Shown here: one piece after another, positions 36,300-45,164 of the stretch | How positions within the stretch are numbered: the stretch's first letter is position 1 | Layout: every line of letters starts with the position of its first letter | Assembly (NCBI RefSeq): GCF_016908875.1 | Contig: NZ_JAFBES010000003.1 | Span: 124,001-188,000 of the forward strand | Origin: Bacillus ectoiniformans | GTDB taxonomy: Bacteria; Bacillota; Bacilli; Bacillales; Domibacillaceae | Direction of reading: 5' to 3' | DNA length: 64,000 nucleotides | The notes under the pieces: model-generated | The model's input: only the letters and a program-made list of their open reading frames with translations | What the model was told of the DNA's origin: nothing | Database searches by the model: none | Program-made: the position numbers and the translations under genes

Positions 36300-37202
36300 A
36301 TGAAGATAAATGTACAGGACAAACCTTTTGTTCAACAGGAGAAAATGGGGAATCGCGGCAGACTGCTGGTTAAATGTCCGGACCGTCCAGGAATTGTAGC
36401 AGCCATTTCTAAATTCTTGTTCGAACATGAAGCAAATATTATAGAATCCAACCAATATTCGAATGATCCGGAAGGTGGAACATTCTTTATTCGGATTGAA
36501 TTCGAAGCGCCGAATTTAGCAGAAAAAGCAGCAGCTATGGAAAATGATTTCCTGGCTTTATCTGAAAAGTTTGAGATGGAGCACCAATTTGCTTACGGAG
36601 AAGGCAGAAAGAAAACAGCGATTTTTGTGTCGAAAGAATCTCACTGCCTGCTTGAATTGTTATGGGAATGGCAAAGTGGAGATCTAAAGACAGATATCGC
36701 GCTAGTGATCAGCAACCATGAAGATACGAGAGGCATTGTCGAGTCTTTAGGCATTCCGTTTTATTATATTCCAGCGAATAAAGATATTCGCAAACAGGTA
36801 GAAGAAGAACAAATTAAGCTATTAAAGGAACATGAAGTCGATTTAATTATCCTCGCTCGTTATATGCAGATCTTAACTTCTGACTTTGTGGATCATTTTC
36901 CTAATCAAATCATTAATATTCACCATTCATTCTTGCCGGCGTTTATCGGTGCTAGACCATATGAGCGCGCTTACGACCGCGGAGTGAAATTAATTGGGGC
37001 AACTTCTCATTATGTGACGAATGATTTAGATGAAGGTCCAATTATCGAACAGGATATTGAGCGTGTGAATCACCGAGATCATGTGCCGGGTTTAAAAAAG
37101 ATAGGCCAATCCATCGAACGCCGTGTGCTTGCTAGAGCAGTGAAGTGGCATTTAGAAGACCGCGTGATTGTTCACGGAAATAAAACCATCGTTTTTCATT
37201 AA
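36300..37202 (+). CDS. purU: Formyltetrahydrofolate deformylase
   Basis: PurU hydrolyses 10-formyl-THF to formate and THF, balancing one-carbon pools. An N-terminal ACT domain (about 17-95, starting NRGRLLVKCPDRPGIVAAIS) is followed by a formyltransferase-type catalytic domain. The catalytic residues lie in INIHHSFLPAF and GATSHYVTNDLDEGPII. At 300 residues it is full length. It appears monocistronic, with its own promoter and terminator. Confidence 0.94.
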   Translation: MKINVQDKPFVQQEKMGNRGRLLVKCPDRPGIVAAISKFLFEHEANIIESNQYSNDPEGGTFFIRIEFEAPNLAEKAAAMENDFLALSEKFEMEHQFAYGEGRKKTAIFVSKESHCLLELLWEWQSGDLKTDIALVISNHEDTRGIVESLGIPFYYIPANKDIRKQVEEEQIKLLKEHEVDLIILARYMQILTSDFVDHFPNQIINIHHSFLPAFIGARPYERAYDRGVKLIGATSHYVTNDLDEGPIIEQDIERVNHRDHVPGLKKIGQSIERRVLARAVKWHLEDRVIVHGNKTIVFH

Positions 37203-37205
37203 AAG

Positions 37206-37248
37206 AGTCCAGCGGCTTCCTAAATAGGAAGTCAGCTGGACTTTTTTT
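37206..37248. terminator. Terminator after purU, shared with the convergent GGDEF gene
   Basis: AGTCCAGC/GCTGGACT closes an inner TTCCTA/TAGGAA stem, followed by a T run on the plus strand and AAAA at the left edge. Confidence 0.88.
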
Positions 37249-37249
37249 G

Positions 37250-38803
37250 TTACACCGCTTTGTATAAATGAACCCTGTTTTTGCCGGACTGTTTGGCTTG
37301 AAACATCGCTTGGTCCGCTTTTTTAATAAGAATTTCGGGGTGATCGCCGTGTTCAGGGTATAGGCTGATGCCAATACTTGCAGATACAGAAGCGTGGGCC
37401 TCGTGAATTTGGAAAGGCTGTGATAGTGTTTGGCCAATTCGTTCGGCAATATCTTGTGCTTCTGTTTCGCTCTTTAAGTCACGAAGAAAAATTGTAAATT
37501 CATCCCCGCCTAATCGTGACACGACATCTGTTTCACGCAAGCAGCTTTTAATCTGCTGAGCCACATGCTGTAATAGAAGATCGCCCCCATCATGCCCAAG
37601 CGTGTCATTGACTTGTTTAAATCCGTCCAGGTCAATAAATAGAATAGCGGACAAGCGTTTAGTCGCGTGTTGAGGAGAGAAGGCTTCATTCATCGCTTTA
37701 TAAAAGAAGGCCCGATTTGGCAAGCGTGTCAGCGTATCTTCATAGGCAAGTGTCATAATTTCTTGTCTGGATGTTTCTAGAGAAGTGAGGAATGCATTAA
37801 ATTCATTTTCTAAAGAAGATATTTCATCGTTTCTATTAATGGTTATTCGAGAAGATAAATCATTGCTGTGACGAATTTGGGTCACCGTATGAGCGAGTTC
37901 CCGAAGCCGCTTAAACACGGATTTATCTAAAAAATACAAGCTAATATTAAATAGTACAACTGCTGCGGAAGCTAGCAGAAGTAAAAGAGAGACGACACTG
38001 CTCTTTCCCTGCATAAAGAATGAACGTTCATTCGGCAGGCGGAGCGCGATATTATTTTCACCGTGTATATCGGTTAAGATCGTATAGGCCGCTTGATTAG
38101 AACTGTCGTATGTTTCAACCCATATCGGCGCTGTTTCTAATGATACAGGCTTCTTTGGCAAGATGTGAGCTGGAATATTTACTTCTTGAATGTCTTCAAA
38201 TTCGGCAGGCAGAAGTGTTTTTTCTACTAGCCGAGACAGTACTTGTTTATCGAGAAACCGTCCGGTAATCATCGTGCCGGCAGATGGACCGGAGAAATCA
38301 CTTTGCAGAATCGGCTGCGCTACAACGAGCATGGGGCCTTCTGGCAAATTAACAATGCCAGTAACCGTTTGGCTGCTAACGAGTACGGTGTCTTTCTGTA
38401 CCATCTTCACTAAGCTTTGGGATACCTTTTCAATTTGTTTAGTTTGTAAATTATACCCGCCTTGATAAAGAATGTCTCTATTCTTATTTAATAAAATAAT
38501 TGCGTTAAACCGGTTAATGCCAAACGTTTCTTTCGAGAAATTTGCATTCTCATATAACGGATTTGGGTTATTCGCATATCGATAGGTATCATCCCAAACG
38601 GCATAATCCTGGGTTTTATAAGTAAGTTGATCTTTCGAATCCGAAAGAGAAAGCAGTACGCGCTGCATATCCTCTTTAAGATTTTCTTCCTCAAGCCGAG
38701 AAAAGTTCCCTAAGAGAAGATAGTTGGCGGCAAGGTACAAAAAAAGCAGGCTGAGAAGCAAAGCGGCTGTAAAAAAAATAATTATTTTTTTTCGAAGTGT
38801 CAT
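37250..38803 (-). CDS. Membrane diguanylate cyclase, CHASE4-HAMP-GGDEF
   Basis: The 517-residue protein has a first membrane span (about 6-30) and an extracellular CHASE4 sensor with the typical YAVWDDTYRYANNPN-type motif (67-81). A second span lies at about 268-292, then a HAMP segment (about 293-345) and a GGDEF domain. GGDEF is intact at 432-436, and the inhibitory-site RETD occurs at 423-426, so a feedback-controlled active cyclase is expected. The ATG at 38803 follows AGGAGAAAAGATTGAC. The ligand is unknown. Confidence 0.93.
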   Translation of the reverse strand: MTLRKKIIIFFTAALLLSLLFLYLAANYLLLGNFSRLEEENLKEDMQRVLLSLSDSKDQLTYKTQDYAVWDDTYRYANNPNPLYENANFSKETFGINRFNAIILLNKNRDILYQGGYNLQTKQIEKVSQSLVKMVQKDTVLVSSQTVTGIVNLPEGPMLVVAQPILQSDFSGPSAGTMITGRFLDKQVLSRLVEKTLLPAEFEDIQEVNIPAHILPKKPVSLETAPIWVETYDSSNQAAYTILTDIHGENNIALRLPNERSFFMQGKSSVVSLLLLLASAAVVLFNISLYFLDKSVFKRLRELAHTVTQIRHSNDLSSRITINRNDEISSLENEFNAFLTSLETSRQEIMTLAYEDTLTRLPNRAFFYKAMNEAFSPQHATKRLSAILFIDLDGFKQVNDTLGHDGGDLLLQHVAQQIKSCLRETDVVSRLGGDEFTIFLRDLKSETEAQDIAERIGQTLSQPFQIHEAHASVSASIGISLYPEHGDHPEILIKKADQAMFQAKQSGKNRVHLYKAV

Positions 38804-38933
38804 GTCAATCTTTTCTCCTACTGTTCAAAATCGTTTCGTGATACTTTTACCCCATATTGATCCTCTCGAAACGGGTACTTCCCTGTAAACAAACAAAAAA
38901 TAAACTAATTGTAAATAATGTAAGGGTTTGCAT

Positions 38934-38962
38934 TTGACGAATCTCTTTTATTAGGATAGATT
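38934..38962 (+). promoter_or_regulatory. Promoter of the ATP-grasp gene
   Basis: TTGACG and TAGATT are 17 bp apart, 47 bp before the start codon. Confidence 0.65.
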
Positions 38963-39009
38963 TACTTTGAATTTAACCTAAAAAGTATTTTACAACAAGG
39001 AGGGATTTT

Positions 39010-39933
39010 ATGAAAAGAATATTTATTATCCATGAAAATAATGAGTGGACGATTCATTTGACCAACCGTTTAGATGAGCTTGGGCTTCCATATGAGGACT
39101 GGTTTTTAAATAAAGGGATAGTGGATATGACAACTGAACCTCCCGAGGGTGTGTTTTATAACCGAATGAGTGCTTCTTCTCATACACGAGGTCATCGCTA
39201 TGCGCCTGAGCTGACGAATGCGGTGCTGTCATGGCTTGAAAGTCATAACCGCCCAGTAGTGAATGGAACGGGGGCGCTACGGTTAGAAGTCAGCAAAGTG
39301 AATCAGTATCTGGAGTTGAACAAATTCGGTATTCGAACGCCGAAAACAGTGGCAGCGGTTGGAAAAGAACAGATTATTCAAGCTGCGGAGAAGTTTAATG
39401 GGCCGTTTATCACGAAACACAACCGGGCTGGAAAAGGTCTGGGAGTTCAGCTTTTTCACACGTTAGATGCGTTAAAAAGCTATGTGGAAAGTGAAGATTT
39501 TGAGGAACCGATTGACGGTATTACCTTGATTCAAGAATATATTCAAGCGCCTGAGCCTTATATTATTCGCTGTGAGTTTATTGGCGGCCGCTTTCTATAT
39601 GCGGTACGTGTAGATACATCTGAAGGGTTTGAACTATGTCCGGCAGATGCTTGTGTAATTGAGGATTTATTCTGCCCGGCTGAAGAAAAAGAGGAAAAAG
39701 CGAAATTCGAAATTATTGAAGGGTTTGATCATCCAATTCTCGAAAAATATGAGGCTTTTTTAGCAGCGAATGGGATACAGGCTGCCGGGATTGAAATGAT
39801 TCAAGATGAGCAAGGTGAGATCTACACGTATGATGTAAATACAAATACGAATTACAATAGTGAAGCAGAAGAGAAAGCAGACAAGTTCGGTATGCTCGAG
39901 CTTGCGAAGTATCTTGGATCGCTTTTGAAATAA
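39010..39933 (+). CDS. RimK-like ATP-grasp protein
   Basis: This 307-residue soluble protein has the ATP-grasp core: KVNQYLELNKFGIRTPKT, the ATP-binding lysine in GPFITKHNRAGKGLGVQ, and the Mg-binding acid/Asn set in YTYDVNTNTNYN. The N-terminal 90 residues form a preATP-grasp domain (RIFIIHENNEW). Relatives ligate amino acids or amines to carboxylates. No partner gene is adjacent and the substrate is unknown. The ATG follows AAGGAGGGATTTT. Confidence 0.82.
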   Translation: MKRIFIIHENNEWTIHLTNRLDELGLPYEDWFLNKGIVDMTTEPPEGVFYNRMSASSHTRGHRYAPELTNAVLSWLESHNRPVVNGTGALRLEVSKVNQYLELNKFGIRTPKTVAAVGKEQIIQAAEKFNGPFITKHNRAGKGLGVQLFHTLDALKSYVESEDFEEPIDGITLIQEYIQAPEPYIIRCEFIGGRFLYAVRVDTSEGFELCPADACVIEDLFCPAEEKEEKAKFEIIEGFDHPILEKYEAFLAANGIQAAGIEMIQDEQGEIYTYDVNTNTNYNSEAEEKADKFGMLELAKYLGSLLK

Positions 39934-39938
39934 TAAAG

Positions 39939-39968
39939 AATAAGGGCCAGCCGAAGCTGACCCTTATT
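39939..39968. terminator. Bidirectional terminator, ATP-grasp and subtilisin genes
   Basis: AATAAGGGCCAGC pairs with GCTGACCCTTATT across a CGAA tetraloop, lying between two convergent stop codons. Confidence 0.88.
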
Positions 39969-39969
39969 T

Positions 39970-41655
39970 CTATTGAATCGTAAACCGGACAATGACTGGA
40001 TATTTTAACGCCTTTCCGCTTGGAGAGGTAATGGTCGTGTCGATGTACAAATAGTAAACGCCTTTTGAAACATAGCCTTCGGCTGGAGGCAGAATTTGCA
40101 CCGATTTCTGATCTTCACTTACGATCAGGGAAGTTCCTTCGATATATTGTCCATCGTGTCTGACAAAGACGCTTGAAGCATTCGCTGACTCAGGAAGGAT
40201 GGTTCGGCTGAAACGGACAAGCAGTGTTTTATTAGAAGGCAAATCTAATAGGGATGAAAATTCTACTAAACCAAGCTGCTGGCGGATGTAGTCAATCTGT
40301 TCGGTTAAAGCCAGCTTTTCTTCACGATCTGGCATGCGTTCAATCGTATAGCGCGCCGCATCATAGTCCCATAGCTTGCGAGTTTCATCCGCTTTAGCCA
40401 GCTGATCAGTCGCTTCTTCAAGCTGAAGCAAAAATTCTTCATCTGCATTTGAACTTGGTGTAGAAACGACTCCGTCTTGGTAAGCAGGCATTCCATATCC
40501 ATACCAAGGATCTCTTCCAGACACTCCGAGATCAGCAGTATAGCTGAGCAGGCTGCTGCGAAGCTGTTCAGCCGTGGCGTTAGGGCTGGCTTGCTTTAAT
40601 AAAGCGAGTAAGCCTGATACATGGGGAGCCGCCTGAGACGTTCCATCCATTTTGGCATATTGGCCGTTAAGGTACGTGCTGATAATACCCACGCCTGGAG
40701 CTGTATATTCTACTTCGGCGCCGACAGAAGAAAAGGATCCTCTTTGCATATATTGGTCAACGGCTGAAACAGCAATCACACTGTCGAATTTCCCTGGGTA
40801 ATTTACAGAGTTACCAGTCCCGGAAGCATTTCCACTGTTTCCGCTTGCCCCAACGAGCAAAATCCCTTTTGCATATGCCCGGTCTGATAAGTCTTTCATC
40901 AGCTGGGAATATGAATTGGTACCGAGACTTAAATTGATAATATCCATATTATTCGCAATCGACCAATCGATTCCTTCTAAGATATCCTGCAGTGTACCTT
41001 CTCCTTTTTGGTCCATGACTTTCACTGAATAGATTTCTGAATCAGGCGCAATTCCAACGATTCCTGATCCGTTTTTCTTTGCTCCTATAATGCCGGCTAC
41101 ATGTGTGCCATGACCGTGGTCGTCTCTCCATGAAGAGGTGTAGTTCACAGTTGAAACTCCTCCGGCCACCTGTAGTTCAGCATGATTAGCAATCCCTGTG
41201 TCTATCACCGCTACTTTCAATCCTTTTCCCGTCAGGCCGCTTGAGAATGCTTGAGAGGATTTCATCGCTTGAAACCCCCATTGGGATTCCTCTTTCGTAG
41301 AGAGAGCACTAGCAGATTGTGACTGGACTTGCTTTTCGGTTAATACTTGCTTATTAGAATTGGCTAAGTGAAAAACGGTGTTTTTTTCAATGTACGCAAT
41401 GTCTTTATCTCTTTTCAATTTTTTGATTGTCCCATTTGTCATCGTTGTAGACATAGCAGGCACCGTTTTAAATTGATGGTCGACTTCTTCGCTTGTTTGA
41501 GCGGCTTTCTTTTTTCCGGCGGCGTTTTTATAAACCACAATGACTTCTTGTTCAATATTGTCATTGGCATAAGTTTGGAGATTAGAGTGAAGCGGCATTA
41601 GGCTTAAGGATGCAGCTAAAAACGGAATGGATAACCGCTTAAATAATTTATTCAT
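39970..41655 (-). CDS. Secreted subtilisin-like serine protease (S8) with C-terminal domain
   Basis: This 561-residue preproenzyme has a signal peptide (about 1-30), an I9-type inhibitory propeptide (about 35-100) and a peptidase S8 domain. The catalytic triad is Asp152 (VIDTG), His182 (GHGTHVAG) and Ser340 (DGTSQAAPHVSG), with oxyanion Asn273. The usual Met after Ser is Gln here. After about residue 390 comes a helical linker and a final Ig-like/SbsA-type beta domain (about 470-561). It is exported and probably degrades extracellular protein. Confidence 0.93.
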   Translation of the reverse strand: MNKLFKRLSIPFLAASLSLMPLHSNLQTYANDNIEQEVIVVYKNAAGKKKAAQTSEEVDHQFKTVPAMSTTMTNGTIKKLKRDKDIAYIEKNTVFHLANSNKQVLTEKQVQSQSASALSTKEESQWGFQAMKSSQAFSSGLTGKGLKVAVIDTGIANHAELQVAGGVSTVNYTSSWRDDHGHGTHVAGIIGAKKNGSGIVGIAPDSEIYSVKVMDQKGEGTLQDILEGIDWSIANNMDIINLSLGTNSYSQLMKDLSDRAYAKGILLVGASGNSGNASGTGNSVNYPGKFDSVIAVSAVDQYMQRGSFSSVGAEVEYTAPGVGIISTYLNGQYAKMDGTSQAAPHVSGLLALLKQASPNATAEQLRSSLLSYTADLGVSGRDPWYGYGMPAYQDGVVSTPSSNADEEFLLQLEEATDQLAKADETRKLWDYDAARYTIERMPDREEKLALTEQIDYIRQQLGLVEFSSLLDLPSNKTLLVRFSRTILPESANASSVFVRHDGQYIEGTSLIVSEDQKSVQILPPAEGYVSKGVYYLYIDTTITSPSGKALKYPVIVRFTIQ

Positions 41656-41798
41656 AGTAAATTCCTCACAGTTGTTTTTAAAATGGTTAAAAAAGTAAAA
41701 AAATAATCTTAATCTTTAATCTATGTTTATATCGGATTATATAAATGAGAATGAAGTGAAACTTAAGTTTTAGAAATGAAGATTTTGTGAAGGTCTAA

Positions 41799-41827
41799 TT
41801 GACGATATAGGAGATAATTGGTATAGT
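41799..41827 (+). promoter_or_regulatory. SigA promoter of trpB
   Basis: TTGACG (41799-41804) and TATAGT (41822-41827) are 17 bp apart. The transcript would start near 41834, leaving a leader of about 47 nt. Confidence 0.72.
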
Positions 41828-41860
41828 ATATATAATTTTTCAGAATAGTTGTTTATTTGT

Positions 41861-41904
41861 TAGCAGAGGAGAGAGATGAGATGAGCAAAGTGAGTGTAGA
41901 AGAG
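41861..41904 (+). promoter_or_regulatory. Possible TRAP-binding GAG/TAG repeats over the trpB ribosome binding site
   Basis: Eight GAG/TAG triplets begin at 41861, 41866, 41871, 41878, 41883, 41892, 41897 and 41902. Spacers are mostly 2 nt (2,2,4,2,6,2,2). They span the ribosome binding site, the start codon and the first eight codons. TRAP (MtrB) in B. subtilis blocks translation of trpG, trpP and ycbK by binding such repeats in the same position. Some GAGs would occur anyway in a Shine-Dalgarno sequence. Confidence 0.45.
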
Positions 41905-43047
41905 GGTTATTTTGGACAGTTTGGCGGCAGTTTTGTTCCGCCGGAAATGAAAAAAGCATTGGATTATATTGCTGAACAATTTAATAAATATAAAGATGAC
42001 CCAGAATTTAATGAAGAATTTAAATATCATTTAAAAGAATATGTCGGCCGGGAAAATCCGTTAACTTATGCCTCGCATTTAACGGAACAGCTTGGCGGAG
42101 CGAAAATCTATTTAAAACGTGAAGATCTGAATCATACCGGTTCTCACAAGATTAATAACGTAATGGGGCAGATTCTGCTCGCGAAGAAAATGGGTGCGAA
42201 GCGAGTCATTGCGGAAACAGGAGCAGGCCAGCACGGGGTAGCCACGGCAACGGTGTGTGCGATGTTTGGCATCGAATGTGTGATTTATATGGGTGCAGAA
42301 GATACGCGCCGTCAAGCATTGAACGTCTTTCGCATGGAGCTCTTAGGGGCAAAAGTCGTTGCGGTAGACAAAGGCCAGGGACGGTTAAAGGATGCTGTTG
42401 ACGAAGCATTAAATGACTTGGTAGAAAACTATGAAAATACATTCTACCTGCTGGGATCAGCTGTCGGTCCTCATCCGTATCCAACGATGGTTAAGCATTT
42501 TCACTCGGTGATCAGCGAAGAGTCTAAGCGCCAAATTCTTGAAAAAGAAGGCCGCCTGCCGGATGCGGTGATTGCTTGTGTCGGCGGAGGCAGTAATGCG
42601 ATTGGGGCTTTCGCTCATTATATAGATGAGCCTTCGGTGCGACTGATCGGTGTCGAGCCAGATCAAGCGGCGGCTTTAACGAAAGGCAAGCCAGCGGTTA
42701 TTCATGGATTTAAGTGTTTAGTATTAATGGATGAAGAGGGGAATCCGCTTCCGACTTATTCTATAGCAGCGGGGTTAGATTACCCGGGAATCGGACCTGA
42801 GCACAGTTACCTGCAGGAATCAGGAAGAGCAGAATATTACACAGTAACAAACGAAGAAGTGTTAGCTGCTTTTCAAACATTGTCTCGTACAGAGGGGATC
42901 ATTCCTGCTTTAGAAAGTGCGCATGCTGTGGCTCATGCAGTGAAATTGGCACCAACGCTTTCTAAAGATCAAATTTTGATACTGAACATTTCTGGCCGAG
43001 GCGATAAAGACGTTGAGCAAGTGTTTGACATGCTGAAAGATCAATAA
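41881..43047 (+). CDS. trpB: Tryptophan synthase beta chain, solitary gene
   Basis: This PLP enzyme of 388 residues joins indole and serine to make tryptophan. The PLP lysine is in [10 protein letters not shown]. The catalytic [11 protein letters not shown], the phosphate-binding GGGSNAIG and the [14 protein letters not shown] loop identify the canonical TrpB type rather than TrpB2. ATG 41881 follows GAGGAGAGAG. No trpA or other trp gene is adjacent, so it may act in indole salvage or as a second copy. A promoter and terminator make it monocistronic. Confidence 0.94.
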   Translation: MSKVSVEEGYFGQFGGSFVPPEMKKALDYIAEQFNKYKDDPEFNEEFKYHLKEYVGRENPLTYASHLTEQLGGAKIYLKREDLNHTGSHKINNVMGQILLAKKMGAKRVIAETGAGQHGVATATVCAMFGIECVIYMGAEDTRRQALNVFRMELLGAKVVAVDKGQGRLKDAVDEALNDLVENYENTFYLLGSAVGPHPYPTMVKHFHSVISEESKRQILEKEGRLPDAVIACVGGGSNAIGAFAHYIDEPSVRLIGVEPDQAAALTKGKPAVIHGFKCLVLMDEEGNPLPTYSIAAGLDYPGIGPEHSYLQESGRAEYYTVTNEEVLAAFQTLSRTEGIIPALESAHAVAHAVKLAPTLSKDQILILNISGRGDKDVEQVFDMLKDQ

Positions 43048-43057
43048 AGCCAATTTG

Positions 43058-43092
43058 AAAAGCCATCCGGTCTAAAATCGGATGGCTTTTTG
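43058..43092 (+). terminator. Terminator of trpB
   Basis: AAAAGCCATCCG pairs with CGGATGGCTTTT, followed by a T run. Confidence 0.92.
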
Positions 43093-43195
43093 CGTGGTGA
43101 CTTTTTGCTGCTTAGAGTTGGTCCGATAAATAGGCAGAGAAATTTCGCTTAATTCAAAAATAGCATGGAAAATAGTTTAAATAGACGGAGGGATT

Positions 43196-43311
43196 CCGGT
43201 TATTGACTCGAAAAACGTGATAATGGAGGATTTTACTTTGAATAGCCGGAAAATCTACCCTTATACACCTGTAAAATGAGCTTCATTCTATATATAACCG
43301 GATATTTTCCG
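43196..43311 (+). other. Unassigned intergenic element with crossed inverted repeats and a 13-codon frame
   Basis: The 43093-43363 gap holds no ordinary gene. CCGGTTAT (43196-43203) complements ATAACCGG (43294-43301), and CGGAAAAT (43247-43254) complements ATTTTCCG (43304-43311). The two pairings cross, as in a pseudoknot. Between them a TTG at 43238 with TGGAGGA 8 bp upstream opens a frame of 13 codons (MNSRKIYPYTPVK). No rightward gene follows for it to control. It could be a small RNA, a decayed gene end or chance. Confidence 0.25.
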
Positions 43312-43363
43312 CTTAGCATAGGTTACTCAAGCCTCTCAAGAAAAAACAGGGCTATTCACTTTT

Positions 43364-44011
43364 TTAAACATACCCATATTCAACATTCACAGTGGCGGTA
43401 ATGGTTAGTTCCCCAGGCTGCAGAGGAGGGGCTGAACTTTTGACGGCAAATTGGGCTTGAAATGGGACAGGTCCGGACACGCTGGAAATTTCCTGAATCG
43501 ACACTGGAACTTTATTCAGTGTGATGCCTGCCGTGGCTGCGAGAGCGAGGGCTTTTTGTTCTGCGTCTTTATAGGCGGCAGCGAGTGCTTCATTGTAAAA
43601 GGCTTCGGAGTTAGAGAGGGAGAATCGAACGTTTGATACGGTGTTCGCTCCGTTCTTAACGGCAGTATCTAATACTTGGCCCGCTTGCTCCATCGATGTT
43701 GTGATTTGGAGAAGGTGAGTGACTTGGTACCCTCTGAAGACCTGCTTTCCTTCAATATAATCATAGAGAATATCGATTCTGTAATCTTCGGTTTTTATTT
43801 GTTCTGGCAGAATCGCGAGGGCAAGAATGGCAGAAATCATGTTAGATACAGTTTCAGCACTGGTTTTTTGAGCGGTGTCAGGATTTGAATCCTCCGTAAC
43901 AAAACCGAGCGTGAGAATCGCTCGGTCTGGTGCTGCCGTTCTCACGCCTTCTCCTGTTACCTTTAATGAATGATCTGCACGCCGCTCGCCTTCAACATGA
44001 GGTGGGTTCAT
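43364..44011 (-). CDS. SIMPL (DUF541) domain protein
   Basis: This 215-residue SIMPL-domain protein has the typical LKVTGEGVRTAAPDRAILTLGF start and the GYQVTHLLQITT central strand. No signal peptide or anchor is visible, unlike the secreted members. SIMPL proteins are linked to oxidative-stress tolerance and periplasmic functions in other bacteria, but no activity is established. The ATG follows AGAAGGAGGTCAAAG. It is the last gene of an operon with yuzF and manganese catalase. Confidence 0.85.
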   Translation of the reverse strand: MNPPHVEGERRADHSLKVTGEGVRTAAPDRAILTLGFVTEDSNPDTAQKTSAETVSNMISAILALAILPEQIKTEDYRIDILYDYIEGKQVFRGYQVTHLLQITTSMEQAGQVLDTAVKNGANTVSNVRFSLSNSEAFYNEALAAAYKDAEQKALALAATAGITLNKVPVSIQEISSVSGPVPFQAQFAVKSSAPPLQPGELTITATVNVEYGYV

Positions 44012-44043
44012 CTTTGACCTCCTTCTGAGATCCTTCTCTTAAA

Positions 44044-44934
44044 TTAGAGATTTTGCATTAGCCGTTTAGCGATGGCCTCATAATGATCTTTCGTAATGCC
44101 GGGGGCAAATTCTTCTGGCAAATCATCTAAATTCGGGATAGGAGCTCCTTTTGGGGTTCCTTCAATAACTTTAAGCTCTTGGCCGTTTTCAGGATTTGTT
44201 CCTTTCCAGATCTTTCGGATATCTTTATAGTCTGTTTCGCTCCACGTGTAAAGGATATTGTTTAATCCTTGCTCTTCATATTTTTTCGCATAATCAAATT
44301 TAGAGTTGTCGAGGTTTGGAATTGGCAACATTTTTGTCACGTCTGTTCCTGTGGCTATTTCAATAGCCTTTGCATAGGCAAGAATATGAGTGCCGCCGCG
44401 GACAAGCAAATAGCCGATCATTTCTCTCGCGGTCGGATGATCTGTCATTTCATACACTCTCATTTTGTGAGTTCTGGCTCCGGTTTCAAGGAAGAAGTTA
44501 TGGAGCAAATCGAGCACTAAGTTTCCGCTGTTAAATACATTGTTTCCCGTCCACGGCTGGCCCATGGAGTCTCCTGGTATGGAAGCCTGAGCAGTTGCGA
44601 TATAGTGCTGAGTATTGCGCTTGTTTAATCCGTTTTGTAAAGGAGTAATATCAGGGTCTCCAGGGAAAGTCAGATTAGTCGAAAGCAAATTAATAGTATT
44701 GGACACTAATTCCACATGACCGAATTCTTCCGCTGTAATACTGGCCACTAAGTCGTAAAATGGACGCAGCTTTTTCTTCTGGCGAAAGTTAAACGACTGA
44801 AACATGTAATTGTTCAACGTCGACATTTCACCGAATTTACCACCGAGTAATTCTTGAACGGCAGCGGCTGCATTGGCATCTCCATATTCGGGAACAGTTA
44901 GCTCAATGGCCATTTTATCCATTCGTTTAAACAT
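44044..44934 (-). CDS. Manganese catalase
   Basis: This 296-residue dimanganese catalase is similar to B. subtilis YdbD/YjqC. It disproportionates hydrogen peroxide. The ferritin-like four-helix core carries the metal ligands, including the Glu in KFGEMSTLNNYM and the Glu/His of ITAEEFGHVELV, repeated later as LETGARTHKMR. The C-terminal extension is rich in Pro and Asp. GGGGAGG precedes the ATG by 8 bp. It lies 14 bp after yuzF in one transcript. Confidence 0.9.
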   Translation of the reverse strand: MFKRMDKMAIELTVPEYGDANAAAAVQELLGGKFGEMSTLNNYMFQSFNFRQKKKLRPFYDLVASITAEEFGHVELVSNTINLLSTNLTFPGDPDITPLQNGLNKRNTQHYIATAQASIPGDSMGQPWTGNNVFNSGNLVLDLLHNFFLETGARTHKMRVYEMTDHPTAREMIGYLLVRGGTHILAYAKAIEIATGTDVTKMLPIPNLDNSKFDYAKKYEEQGLNNILYTWSETDYKDIRKIWKGTNPENGQELKVIEGTPKGAPIPNLDDLPEEFAPGITKDHYEAIAKRLMQNL

Positions 44935-44948
44935 AGTACCGCCTCCCC

Positions 44949-45164
44949 TTAATTAGGAAATACCCAAACAATTTGCTGGATCCGAACGAAAAATGGTGTG
45001 CCGCTGACCTCAATAACTACATGATCCGGCATGACCGTCTTTAATGAGCCTCGCAGAGATCCTTGCATGGTTTGTACGGTTACTTCTTTCCCAATAATGG
45101 TTTGCAGCGTTTGATACACATAAGGGTCAATTAAACTGAAAAAGCTTGGTTGAGATGAATTCAT
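44949..45164 (-). CDS. yuzF: YuzF-like DUF2642 protein
   Basis: This small protein of 71 residues contains the DUF2642 core: VTVQTMQGSLRGSLKTVMPDHVVI followed by FFVRIQQIVWVFP, an Sm-like beta fold found in B. subtilis YuzF and some spore coat proteins. Function unknown. I use the ATG at 45164 because GAGGAG lies 9 bp upstream; the ATG two codons earlier is too close to it. It heads the operon with manganese catalase, an order that suggests a spore or stress role. Confidence 0.8.
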   Translation of the reverse strand: MNSSQPSFFSLIDPYVYQTLQTIIGKEVTVQTMQGSLRGSLKTVMPDHVVIEVSGTPFFVRIQQIVWVFPN

